18,933 bases of DNA from Lachnospiraceae bacterium (lineage in GTDB: Bacteria > Bacillota > Clostridia > Lachnospirales > Lachnospiraceae). Of the stretch, positions 8,571 through 15,890 are shown piece after piece. Made by a program: the position numbers and the translations under genes. The number at the start of each line of letters is the position of its first letter. The stretch's first letter is position 1. The notes beneath the pieces are model-generated. The model searched no databases. It had not been told where the DNA came from and saw nothing but the letters and a program-made list of their open reading frames with translations. The stretch covers positions 1-18,933 of the forward strand of contig DLYC01000092.1 in NCBI GenBank assembly GCA_003447895.1, written 5' to 3'.

Positions 8571-10607
8571 GTGAGCAGAAAAAGGGTAGTTAAAGGGAAA
8601 AATACCCGCGGAGGAATCAGAAGGTTCACTATTAGTATGCAGATCAAGCTGGTGGTACTATTATCTATAGTGCTGCTGGCTTTTGTGTACTTAGGGGGCA
8701 GAATTTTCCTCATCAACCGGGACAACGGGCAGGCCTATACGATGCAGGTCCTTTCGCAGCAGGCGTATGAGAATCAGACGATCCCTTTCAAGAGAGGGAA
8801 GATCATGGACTCCAAGGGAACGGTTCTCGCGGACAGCCAGCTGGTCTACAACATCATCGTAGATGCCAAGCAGATCAACAGCAAGAGAGAGCTCTATCTG
8901 GAGCCGACTCTTGACGCTTTGGAGCGCCTTGGAGTCAACAGAAACCGGATCAAGGAGTATATCACCAACAATCCCGACTCGCAGTATTATATCGCGCTGA
9001 AAAATCTCCCCTATCAGGACAAGAAAGAATATGATGAGGAGATCGCGGCCGGGATCGCACGGGAGAAGGAGGAGGAAGTCGCGCCGGAGAAACAGGTCTA
9101 CAGCAACGTAAAGGGGATCTGGTTTGAGAGCGGCTATGTGAGATTCTATCCCCATGGAAATCTGGCGTGCAACGTTCTCGGCTTTTCGGGAACCGGAAAC
9201 GTCGGGACCGGAGGCCTGGAAGAATACTACAACGATACCCTCAACGGCACGGAGGGAAGAAAATACGGCTATCTGGACGAGGGCTCCAATGTGGAGCAGA
9301 CCATGATCGAGGCCAAGGACGGAAACAACCTGGTCCTGACGATCGACTCCAACATTCAGAGTATCGTGCAGAAGTATCTGACCAAGCACGACGAGGAGTA
9401 CAAGAATTTTGATCATCCCGGCAACGGGAGCAATAACGCGGCGTGCATCGTGATGGACGTCAACAACGGCGATATCCTTGCTATGGCGGGGACACCGTTC
9501 TATGATCCGAACCAGCCGTCTGACCTGGCGGCTCTTGTCGGCATGCCGAAGCTCGACGCAAATGATGAGCCGGCGGATTCCTGGCTCACTTATACGGATC
9601 TTCTCACGATGTCGGATGAGGATAAGCCGCGCTATCTGAACGCGCTTTGGAGAAACTTCTGCATCAGTGATACCTATGAGCCAGGTTCCACGGCGAAGCC
9701 GTTTACGGTGGCGACCGGACTTGAGACAGGAACGATTGATCCGGATGACACGTTTTACTGCAACGGATTTAAGTATGTGGACGGATTTGAGATCAAGTGC
9801 CACAACCGGGAAGGTGACGGGCTCTTATCGGTCTCTCAGGCAGTAGAGAGATCCTGCAACGTGGCGCTTATGGAGATGGCGTTCCAGGAGGGGAAAGAAA
9901 ACTTCACCAAGTTCCAGAATATCTTCAATTTCGGGCTTAAGACAGGCATCGATCTTGCGGACGAGGCCAGGACAGACAGCTTTATGTCCGACTCGACCAT
10001 GACGGATTCCATGCTCGCGACGAATGCTTTCGGGCAGAACTTCAATGTGACGATGATCCAGATGATCACAGGGTTCTGTTCTATGATCAACGGCGGCAAT
10101 TACTATGAGCCCCATATAGTCAAGAAGATCACAAGCCCCGGCGGCACCACGATCAGGACGATCGAGCCGAGGCTCCTCAAAAAGACGGTTTCCGAACAGA
10201 CCAGCGAACTGATCAGGGAGTATACGATCCAGGTCGTCGAGGGGGAATACGGAACCGGTGAAACGGCAAGACCCGCCGGATACAGGATCGGCGGAAAGAC
10301 GGGAACTGCGGAGACGATCCCGAGAGGAAACGACGAGTACGTCGTATCCTTTATGGGCTACGCGCCTGCGGAAGACCCGCAGATCGCAGTCTATGTAGTT
10401 GTTGACAGAGCAAACTTTGAGAATCAGGACGACGCGACTTTTGCAACTGTTATCGTTCGCAGTATCATGCAGGAAGTGCTTCCTTATCTCAATATTTATA
10501 TGTCAGAGCCGGTGACGGACGAGGAGCGGGAAGAACTCGACGAGCTCGGGCTCGCCGTAACCTATACAGGCGATGAATCCCCGGAGAAGTGGGAGAAAGA
10601 GGACTAG
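8571..10607 (+). CDS. Class B penicillin-binding protein, septal transpeptidase (FtsI/SpoVD type)
   Basis: This enzyme cross-links peptidoglycan as the transpeptidase partner of the SEDS polymerase FtsW. The 678-residue product has one N-terminal membrane anchor (about residues 24-46) and a PBP-dimer domain (GKIMDSKGTVLADSQ onward). The penicillin-binding domain has all three active-site motifs: STAK with Ser373 and Lys376, SCN at 428-430, and KTG at 576-578. There is no PASTA domain; the C-terminus is a short acidic tail, unlike B. subtilis PbpB or SpoVD. The GTG start at 8571 is preceded by AAGGG about 6 nt away. Only one class B PBP is in this cluster, so I cannot tell a vegetative FtsI from a sporulation SpoVD, and I leave the symbol blank. 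It is followed by mraY after 1 nt. Confidence 0.95.
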   Translation: MSRKRVVKGKNTRGGIRRFTISMQIKLVVLLSIVLLAFVYLGGRIFLINRDNGQAYTMQVLSQQAYENQTIPFKRGKIMDSKGTVLADSQLVYNIIVDAKQINSKRELYLEPTLDALERLGVNRNRIKEYITNNPDSQYYIALKNLPYQDKKEYDEEIAAGIAREKEEEVAPEKQVYSNVKGIWFESGYVRFYPHGNLACNVLGFSGTGNVGTGGLEEYYNDTLNGTEGRKYGYLDEGSNVEQTMIEAKDGNNLVLTIDSNIQSIVQKYLTKHDEEYKNFDHPGNGSNNAACIVMDVNNGDILAMAGTPFYDPNQPSDLAALVGMPKLDANDEPADSWLTYTDLLTMSDEDKPRYLNALWRNFCISDTYEPGSTAKPFTVATGLETGTIDPDDTFYCNGFKYVDGFEIKCHNREGDGLLSVSQAVERSCNVALMEMAFQEGKENFTKFQNIFNFGLKTGIDLADEARTDSFMSDSTMTDSMLATNAFGQNFNVTMIQMITGFCSMINGGNYYEPHIVKKITSPGGTTIRTIEPRLLKKTVSEQTSELIREYTIQVVEGEYGTGETARPAGYRIGGKTGTAETIPRGNDEYVVSFMGYAPAEDPQIAVYVVVDRANFENQDDATFATVIVRSIMQEVLPYLNIYMSEPVTDEEREELDELGLAVTYTGDESPEKWEKED

Positions 10608-10608
10608 T

Positions 10609-11586
10609 ATGCAGAGTGGAATGAAGTACATTACGGTAATCTTACCTATGCTGATCGCATTTGCTGTCAGTGCCGTGTCAGGGAAATTCCTGATTCCCTT
10701 TTTGGTGAAGATCAAGGCGGGACAGACTGAGAGAACGGAAGGACTTCAGAGCCATCTGAAAAAGACCGGTACGCCGAACATGGGCGGAATTATGATCCTT
10801 CTCGGGCTGGCGGCGGGAAGCTTGTGTATGGCCGGCAGCTGCCCTGAAGTGATCCCGATTCTGATCCTGACAATCGGATTTGGTATAGTCGGTTTTGTAG
10901 ATGATTATCTCAAAGTGATCCATAAAAGCTCTGACGGACTTTCGGCCAAACAAAAACTTGTGCTGCAGATCCTGATCGCTGCGCTCGTTGCTTTCTATAT
11001 CGTATATGTCAGCAAGGTTGATCTGGCCATGAAAGTTCCGTTTGTTCCCGGCGCGTTTCTGGACCTGAAGCTGCTTGGGATTCCTGCTTTCCTGTTTGTG
11101 TCTGTAGCTACCGTGAACGGCACAAATCTCACTGACGGCGTGGACGGGCTGGCCGGCTGCGTAACTGTGGCAGTAGCGCTCTTTTTCACCATCGCGGCAA
11201 TCTTTTCGGGATCCGGCGCGGCTGCATCCGGCGGCGCAATGATCGGAGCCCTGCTCGGTTTCCTTTTATATAATGCGCACCGCGCGAAGATCTTTATGGG
11301 AGACACGGGTGCCCTGGCTCTGGGAGGGTTTGTCACTGCAATGGCCTATATGCTTCAGCTGCCGCTTTTTATCCCGATCGTCGGAATTATCTATGTGATC
11401 GAAGCGGTATCGGTGATCATCCAGGTGACTTACTATAAAAAGACAGGCGGAAAGAGATTCTTCAGAATGGCCCCGATCCATCATCATTTTGAAAAAGGGG
11501 GCTGGGGAGAAGTTCGGGTTGTCGCTGTTTTTACGATCATAACGGTGATCATGTGTGCTATTGCGATTTTGGGCCTGTGGGCTTAA
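10609..11586 (+). CDS. mraY: Phospho-N-acetylmuramoyl-pentapeptide-transferase
   Basis: MraY transfers phospho-MurNAc-pentapeptide from UDP to undecaprenyl phosphate, making lipid I at the inner membrane face. The 325-residue, highly hydrophobic product shows the diagnostic cytoplasmic motifs: FVDDYLKVIHK (Asp98-Asp99), NGTNLTDGVDGLAG (Asn170-Asp179), MGDTGALALGG and APIHHHFEKGGWGE. An upstream in-frame ATG at 10573 lies inside the PBP gene. ATG 10609 is chosen because it follows the PBP stop by 1 nt and has an AGAGG ribosome site. The length fits Gram-positive MraY proteins. Confidence 0.97.
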   Translation: MQSGMKYITVILPMLIAFAVSAVSGKFLIPFLVKIKAGQTERTEGLQSHLKKTGTPNMGGIMILLGLAAGSLCMAGSCPEVIPILILTIGFGIVGFVDDYLKVIHKSSDGLSAKQKLVLQILIAALVAFYIVYVSKVDLAMKVPFVPGAFLDLKLLGIPAFLFVSVATVNGTNLTDGVDGLAGCVTVAVALFFTIAAIFSGSGAAASGGAMIGALLGFLLYNAHRAKIFMGDTGALALGGFVTAMAYMLQLPLFIPIVGIIYVIEAVSVIIQVTYYKKTGGKRFFRMAPIHHHFEKGGWGEVRVVAVFTIITVIMCAIAILGLWA

Positions 11587-11598
11587 GATGATAAAACA

Positions 11599-11636
11599 GC
11601 CGGACAGTTCCGGCACTTCAGCCCGCTCTGCGGGCT
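11599..11636 (+). other. Two tandem hairpins in the mraY-ftsW gap
   Basis: gccgga-cagt-tccggc (11599-11614) is followed after 5 nt by agcccgc-tct-gcgggct (11620-11636). Only three T follow, so this is at best a weak terminator, or an RNA-processing or attenuating structure. The 85-bp gap is the longest inside the cluster before ftsZ. Confidence 0.55.
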
Positions 11637-11671
11637 TTGACGGCTGACATTTTCGGAAAGATACAGGTGTA

Positions 11672-12862
11672 ATGGGCGGACTGATTAAGAGAGTGAAGAA
11701 TATATTCGGGGAGAGAAGAGGACTGATGGACTACAGTCTTCTTTTCATTGTGCTGTTCCTTCTGGGGTTCGGGCTTGTCATGCTGTATTCCACGAGTTCC
11801 TATGACGCGCTGGTGAACCACGGCAGTTCCACCTATTTCCTCGAAAAGCAGATGCTCTACACAGGCCTTGGACTGGGGCTTATGGCGTTCGTGTCCAAAA
11901 TCCCCTATACCTTTTGGAAAAAGACCTCTCTGGCGGTGTATATCATTTCGATCGTTTTGGTCGCCCTCGTCATTCCGTTCGGCGTCAAAGTAAACGGCGC
12001 GAAGAGGTGGCTCAAATTCCCTGTGATCCCGATGCGCCTTCAGCCGGCGGAAGTGGCCAAGATCGGCGTCATCATCTGCTGCGCCATGATCATCGAATGG
12101 CTGGGCAGAAGGCGGATCTCCAGTATTCCAGGGTTTCTGCTCACAATGTTTCCCGCGGTCTTTGCCGGAGTTCTGATCTGGAAGATCACGGACAACCTCA
12201 GCTCGGCGATCATCGTTGTCATGATCGGCTTTGGAATGCTGTTTGTGGCAAGCCCGGACTATCTGAAATTTTTTGCCATGGGAGGCGCTGCGGTCGGAGT
12301 GGCTGTCCTGTGGGTCAGGCATGTCGTCAACTCGGCGGACACACAGTCCCTGGATTTTCGAAGCGAGAGAATCCTGGCCTGGCTCGATCCGCAGGCTTAC
12401 GCGGGAGGAAAGGGATACCAGACGATCCAGTCGCTCTACGCGATCGGATCGGGCGGAATCTTCGGGAAAGGCCTTGGACAGAGCATGCAGAAGCTGGGCT
12501 TTATTCCGGAGGCGCAGAATGATATGATCTTTTCGATCATCTGTGAGGAACTTGGTTTGTTCGGGGCAATCAGCATTATGCTGATGTTCGTCCTTCTGCT
12601 CTGGCGGTTTATGATGATCGCCAATAACGCCGATGACTTCTACGGCGCTATGCTTGTCGTGGGCGTAATCTGCCATATTGCTGTTCAGGTCATCCTCAAC
12701 ATTGCGGTCGTTACGAATACGATTCCGAATACCGGTGTTACGCTCCCGTTTATCAGCTACGGAGGATCTTCGGTCTTCTTTCTGTTAAGCGAAATCGGAA
12801 TAGTCATGAGCGTGGCGAGGGGACTCAGTAGAAGAGAGCTCGAGAAAATGGGAGAGGACTGA
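11672..12862 (+). CDS. ftsW: SEDS peptidoglycan glycosyltransferase (FtsW/SpoVE type)
   Basis: SEDS proteins polymerise lipid II into septal glycan strands together with a class B PBP. The 396-residue polytopic protein has the FGLVMLYSTSS first helix, RWLKFP...LQPAEVAKIG, GKGLGQSMQKLGFIPEAQND with the catalytic-position Asp284, and the C-terminal signature TGVTLPFISYGGSS. ATG 11672 has no strong ribosome site (only ACAGGTG), and an alternative ATG at 11726 would shorten the cytoplasmic N-terminus by 18 residues, so the start is uncertain. FtsW and SpoVE cannot be separated from sequence alone. murD, which precedes this gene in B. subtilis, is absent. Confidence 0.93.
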   Translation: MGGLIKRVKNIFGERRGLMDYSLLFIVLFLLGFGLVMLYSTSSYDALVNHGSSTYFLEKQMLYTGLGLGLMAFVSKIPYTFWKKTSLAVYIISIVLVALVIPFGVKVNGAKRWLKFPVIPMRLQPAEVAKIGVIICCAMIIEWLGRRRISSIPGFLLTMFPAVFAGVLIWKITDNLSSAIIVVMIGFGMLFVASPDYLKFFAMGGAAVGVAVLWVRHVVNSADTQSLDFRSERILAWLDPQAYAGGKGYQTIQSLYAIGSGGIFGKGLGQSMQKLGFIPEAQNDMIFSIICEELGLFGAISIMLMFVLLLWRFMMIANNADDFYGAMLVVGVICHIAVQVILNIAVVTNTIPNTGVTLPFISYGGSSVFFLLSEIGIVMSVARGLSRRELEKMGED

Positions 12863-12867
12863 GAGGA

Positions 12868-14283
12868 ATGACGAACAGAGAGACCGACAGGGACAAGAGC
12901 ACGGGGCCGGGCACCGGGGATCCTATAGAGGAATCCTTCGCAAGTCCGGAGATCGACAATATAGAGTCTGATTTCGGGGATCTGGACATCAGTGACCTGG
13001 AATTCGGAAACATCGGCCGGTTATCGGATCCTGAGCCGCGGGAGGCGGAATCTTCACAGGATGAACAGGCGACAGAACCGTCTTCCGGCAAAGAGCAGGG
13101 ACAAAGGAAAGAGCCTGCCGAACCGGAAAAAGACGCGGGTGAAGAGGCGAAGGACCGGGGCGAAAATATGACCGATCAGGCCAGGGGCGGAGACGCGCCC
13201 GTAAAGAGCGGCGGGGAAACGCCGGAGACTTCTGAGGAAACGACGAAGCCTTTGGAGGAGAGCCCGGGGATTCCGGAGGTAAACCCGAAAACTCCGGAAG
13301 AAAGTCCAAAGACTCAGGAGGAAAAGCCGGAGACTCCGGAAGAAACGCCAAAGAAGCGGGACAAAGAGCCGCAGGCGGCCGACGGGGACGCCGACATGAA
13401 GATCCGGGTCAGTAAGAAAAAAAAGCGGGTGGAATCCGGGGACGGAGACAGGAAGCGCGACCCGGAGAAAGAAGACGACGGCGATCACAAGGCCCGCCGC
13501 GTCAGGAAAAGAAAAAAACCGGTTCCGGAGCCGGAGTACGATGACGAGGAAGACGAGGAACTGGAGGAGGAGAGGGCGAGCAACCGGGCCTGGCTGATCT
13601 TTCTTCTTGTGAGTTCCCTGGTCGCAGCAGCAGTCCTCGGACTCTATTACGGATGTACAGTCAGGAGTGTCACGGTAAAGGGAAACACGCTTTATACCAG
13701 CGAGGAGATCGCGAAGTATGTGATCAGCGATGATTCGCAGCTGCGGCACAATACAGCGTTTCTGACCGTGCTCTATCACACGCCGTTTGCGCCGCCGATT
13801 CCGTTTATCGAAAAGACGGAAGTTGTGCCGACAAGTTATGACGCGATCGAGATCAGGGTGAAGGAGAAGGAACTGGCGGCCTATATCCCGTATGGCGGAC
13901 GAAATATCTACTTCGACGCAGACGGCATCGTCATGGAGAATTCTCCGCTCACAGTAAAAGGTGTGACCTATGTGACCGGAATCACCCTCAATCAGGCGGA
14001 GATCGGAATGCCGCTTAGCTCAGAGAACAGCGGCGGGCTCATTCTGATCCTGGATGCCCTGCAGATCCTCAGGAAGTACGAGATCAAGGCGGAGAGCGTC
14101 GTTCTCACCAAGAGCGGCGGCGTCACAATGTTTATGGACAACATCCGGGTGATCCTGGGGCGGAGTGATTTTGAGCTCAAGATCGCCAAGATCGCACAGC
14201 TTCGTCCCTATCTGGAGGGGCGCGAGGGGACGATCGACCTGACGAATTACAGCTCGTCGGACCAGAATATCATATTGAAATAA
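12868..14283 (+). CDS. divIB: DivIB/FtsQ-type division protein with long PE-rich cytoplasmic tail
   Basis: DivIB (FtsQ) is a bitopic divisome protein that binds FtsL/DivIC and controls the septal synthase. The 471-residue product has one transmembrane helix (about residues 241-263). An extracytoplasmic POTRA-like domain follows (VRSVTVKGNTLYTSEEIAKYV onward), then a beta domain (KELAAYIPYGGRNIYFDADG) and a conserved end (IAQLRPYLEGREGTIDLTNY). The ~240-residue cytoplasmic N-terminus is unusual: highly charged, predicted disordered, with P-E-T/S-P repeats at about 116-165 and basic/acidic blocks before the membrane. GGGAGAGG (12850-12857) lies 10 nt upstream of the ATG, and ftsW ends 5 nt before it. 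The call rests on topology, POTRA pattern and position. Confidence 0.88.
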   Translation: MTNRETDRDKSTGPGTGDPIEESFASPEIDNIESDFGDLDISDLEFGNIGRLSDPEPREAESSQDEQATEPSSGKEQGQRKEPAEPEKDAGEEAKDRGENMTDQARGGDAPVKSGGETPETSEETTKPLEESPGIPEVNPKTPEESPKTQEEKPETPEETPKKRDKEPQAADGDADMKIRVSKKKKRVESGDGDRKRDPEKEDDGDHKARRVRKRKKPVPEPEYDDEEDEELEEERASNRAWLIFLLVSSLVAAAVLGLYYGCTVRSVTVKGNTLYTSEEIAKYVISDDSQLRHNTAFLTVLYHTPFAPPIPFIEKTEVVPTSYDAIEIRVKEKELAAYIPYGGRNIYFDADGIVMENSPLTVKGVTYVTGITLNQAEIGMPLSSENSGGLILILDALQILRKYEIKAESVVLTKSGGVTMFMDNIRVILGRSDFELKIAKIAQLRPYLEGREGTIDLTNYSSSDQNIILK

Positions 14284-14308
14284 TTTTGTAAAAATATCTA
14301 AACATCCA

Positions 14309-14337
14309 TTGATTATTTCAGAGTTCGATTGTATTAT
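14309..14337 (+). promoter_or_regulatory. Sigma-A promoter of ftsZ
   Basis: TTGATT (14309-14314), a 17-bp spacer and TATTAT (14332-14337) lie in the AT-rich 96-bp gap after divIB. Transcription would start near 14344, leaving a leader of about 36 nt to the GTG. No terminator separates divIB from ftsZ, so read-through from the cluster is also possible. Confidence 0.75.
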
Positions 14338-14379
14338 TAGTTACGTGAATATTTATTTTTTAATAAGGAGGGGCCAACC

Positions 14380-15537
14380 GTGCTGGAAATCAAAACAAAC
14401 GATACGGAACCGGCTTGCAAGATTATAGTCGTTGGCGTTGGCGGAGCAGGCAACAACGCTGTTAACAGAATGGTAGATGTAGATGTAACAGGTGTTGAAT
14501 TCATCGGTGTGAATACGGATGTACAGGCTCTGAATCTTTGCAGGGCTCCCAGACTCCTGCAGATCGGTGAGAAGCTGACGAAGGGACTTGGTGCCGGAGC
14601 ACAGCCTGAGGTTGGCCAGAAGGCGGCTGAAGAGAGCGCTGATGAGATCCAGCAGGCGATCAAGGGCGCTGATATGGTTTTCGTAACCTGCGGTATGGGC
14701 GGCGGAACCGGAACAGGCGCAGCACCTGTCGTTGCCAAGATTGCCAAGGATATGGGCATCCTGACGGTCGGTGTAGTCACAAAGCCTTTCAGCTTTGAGG
14801 CCAAGAACCGCATGCAGAAGGCGCTTGTCGGAATTGAGAATATCAAAGAGAACGTGGATACCCTGATCGTGATCCCCAACGACAAGCTTCTCGAGATCAT
14901 GGACAGAAGGACAACCTTCCCCGAGGCTCTCAAGAAGGCGGATGAAGTTCTTCAGCAGTCCGTACAGGGAATTACAGACCTGATCAATGTTCCCTCGATC
15001 ATCAATCTGGACTTCGCGGATGTCCAGACGGTCATGAGAGACAAGGGAATCGCGCATATCGGAATCGGCTACGGAAAGGGCGAGACGAAGGCTACAGACG
15101 CTGTCAAGATGGCAGTGGAGTCCCCTCTTCTGGATACAACAGTCAGCGGCGCTACGGATGTCATCATCAATATCTCCGGCGATATCTCCCTGGCAGATGC
15201 TTCCGACGCGGCAAGCTATGTTCAGGATCAGGCAGGTGATGATGTCAATATCATCTTCGGCGCTATGTACGATGACAGCAACACGGATTCCTGTGATGTC
15301 ACGGTAATCGCGACCGGCATCGGAAGCAAGGATTCTGTCAAGAACAACTATGTGCCCTCTTATTCCAACAGAGCGAAGAGCACCGGCACATACAAGAATC
15401 CTCAGAGAAGCAATCCGGGACGCAGCACATCGACACAGAGCACGACCGGCCCCATCAATACAGGAGTGATCAAGAGCAATGTCAAGCAGGAAGACATCAA
15501 CATTCCTTCCTTCCTCAGACAGCCTCCCAAGAGATGA
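14380..15537 (+). CDS. ftsZ: Cell division GTPase FtsZ
   Basis: FtsZ is the tubulin homologue that forms the cytokinetic ring. The 385-residue protein has the nucleotide-binding [14 protein letters not shown] start, the tubulin signature GGGTGTG (107-113), the T7-loop region [14 protein letters not shown], a variable Ser/Thr/Asn-rich linker (about 320-368), and the C-terminal peptide [15 protein letters not shown] that binds membrane anchors. The GTG start is preceded by a strong AAGGAGGGG (14366-14374). No ftsA is adjacent, so SepF or another anchor is the likely membrane tether (inference). The gene has its own promoter and is followed by a tRNA with a separate promoter. Confidence 0.98.
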   Translation: MLEIKTNDTEPACKIIVVGVGGAGNNAVNRMVDVDVTGVEFIGVNTDVQALNLCRAPRLLQIGEKLTKGLGAGAQPEVGQKAAEESADEIQQAIKGADMVFVTCGMGGGTGTGAAPVVAKIAKDMGILTVGVVTKPFSFEAKNRMQKALVGIENIKENVDTLIVIPNDKLLEIMDRRTTFPEALKKADEVLQQSVQGITDLINVPSIINLDFADVQTVMRDKGIAHIGIGYGKGETKATDAVKMAVESPLLDTTVSGATDVIINISGDISLADASDAASYVQDQAGDDVNIIFGAMYDDSNTDSCDVTVIATGIGSKDSVKNNYVPSYSNRAKSTGTYKNPQRSNPGRSTSTQSTTGPINTGVIKSNVKQEDINIPSFLRQPPKR

Positions 15538-15545
15538 GATAAAAA

Positions 15546-15565
15546 TTGTCAATAACACTTGACAA
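15546..15565. repeat. 7-bp inverted repeat containing the tRNA promoter -35
   Basis: ttgtcaa (15546-15552), six bases, then ttgacaa (15559-15565): a perfect dyad whose right arm is the -35 box of the tRNA promoter. It begins 9 nt after the ftsZ stop codon. Confidence 0.7.
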
Positions 15566-15588
15566 ATGACCGGCTGCCCGAATATAAT
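15559..15588 (+). promoter_or_regulatory. Consensus sigma-A promoter of tRNA-Ala
   Basis: TTGACA (15559-15564), an 18-bp spacer and TATAAT (15583-15588) both match the consensus exactly. Initiation near 15595 would precede the mature tRNA by about 15 nt, normal for a tRNA gene. Confidence 0.88.
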
Positions 15589-15601
15589 AATCGGGCAGCC
15601 G
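15571..15601 (+). promoter_or_regulatory. 11-bp hairpin flanking the -10 box; possible ftsZ terminator or operator
   Basis: Arms cggctgcccga (15571-15581) and tcgggcagccg (15591-15601) enclose a 9-base loop holding TATAAT. As the only strong hairpin after ftsZ it may end that transcript, but it is followed by gaaattt rather than a U-tract, so an operator or weak terminator role is equally possible. Confidence 0.55.
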
Positions 15602-15609
15602 AAATTTAC

Positions 15610-15682
15610 GGGGATATAGCTCAGTTGGGAGAGCGCTGCGTTCGCAACGCAGAGGTCACGGGTTCGAATCCCGCTATCTCCA
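15610..15682 (+). tRNA. tRNA-Ala (anticodon CGC)
   Basis: A complete 73-nt cloverleaf. The acceptor GGGGATA/TATCTCC contains the G3-U70 wobble, the alanine identity element. The D stem is GCTC/GAGC. The anticodon stem CTGCG/CGCAG has loop TTCGCAA, so the anticodon CGC at 15643-15645 reads GCG. The T arm CGGG-TTCGAAT-CCCG is intact, but position 49-65 is an A-C mismatch. The discriminator base is A and the following bases are cga, so CCA is not encoded. Confidence 0.95.
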
Positions 15683-15699
15683 CGAATCATGGAAAAGAG

Positions 15700-15740
15700 A
15701 AAACCATAATGACGGAATCCGTCATTATGGTTTTTTCTTT
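15700..15740. terminator. Strong bidirectional terminator between the tRNA and the minus-strand gene
   Basis: A 17-bp perfect inverted repeat (15700-15716 and 15718-15734; arms begin aaaaccataatgacgga) is followed on the plus strand by TTTTTTCTTTT. Read on the minus strand it is followed by TTTTCTCTTTT. It can therefore end both the tRNA transcript and transcripts from the convergent FtsK-like gene. Confidence 0.93.
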
Positions 15741-15798
15741 TAAACTCATATGGGAAATCACCGCCAGAATAAACCGTCCCGGTCAAAAATCAGAAAAT

Positions 15799-15858
15799 TG
15801 TGGATAAATAAAGTGCATTTTCTAAATGTTTTCCACAGAATAATCCACATTATCCACT
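15799..15858. promoter_or_regulatory. Cluster of four DnaA-box-like 9-mers
   Basis: The consensus TTATCCACA is matched perfectly on the minus strand at 15799-15807 (plus strand tgtggataa). One-mismatch copies on the plus strand are TTTTCCACA (15829-15837), TAATCCACA (15841-15849) and TTATCCACT (15850-15858); the last two abut directly. The surrounding 100 bp is AT-rich and non-coding. No dnaA or dnaN is nearby, so a titration or regulatory cluster is more likely than oriC. Confidence 0.55.
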
Positions 15859-15890
15859 TTTTTGACAATTCTTCATGTTGACCGGTAAAG

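Noticed and set aside
8691..9803. 370-codon minus-strand open frame opposite the PBP gene
   Set aside because: Antisense to a gene with all three PBP active-site motifs; no independent signals.
11618..12676. 352-codon minus-strand open frame opposite ftsW
   Set aside because: His/Asp-rich low-complexity product, fully antisense to a strongly conserved SEDS gene.
15571..15601. Simple Rho-independent terminator for ftsZ
   Set aside because: The stem is strong but lacks a U-tract and its loop contains a consensus -10 box, so a plain terminator call is not justified.
15610..15740. tRNA 3' end as an integration (att) site
   Set aside because: No repeat of the tRNA 3' end, integrase or mobile gene is seen in the window; a normal terminator follows.
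14353..15786. 477-codon minus-strand open frame across ftsZ and the tRNA
   Set aside because: It is antisense to ftsZ and runs through a tRNA; the product resembles no protein and reflects ftsZ codon bias.
15799..15858. DnaA-box cluster as the chromosomal origin oriC
   Set aside because: No dnaA, dnaN, rpmH or gyrase genes nearby, and only four boxes; a secondary DnaA-binding cluster fits better.
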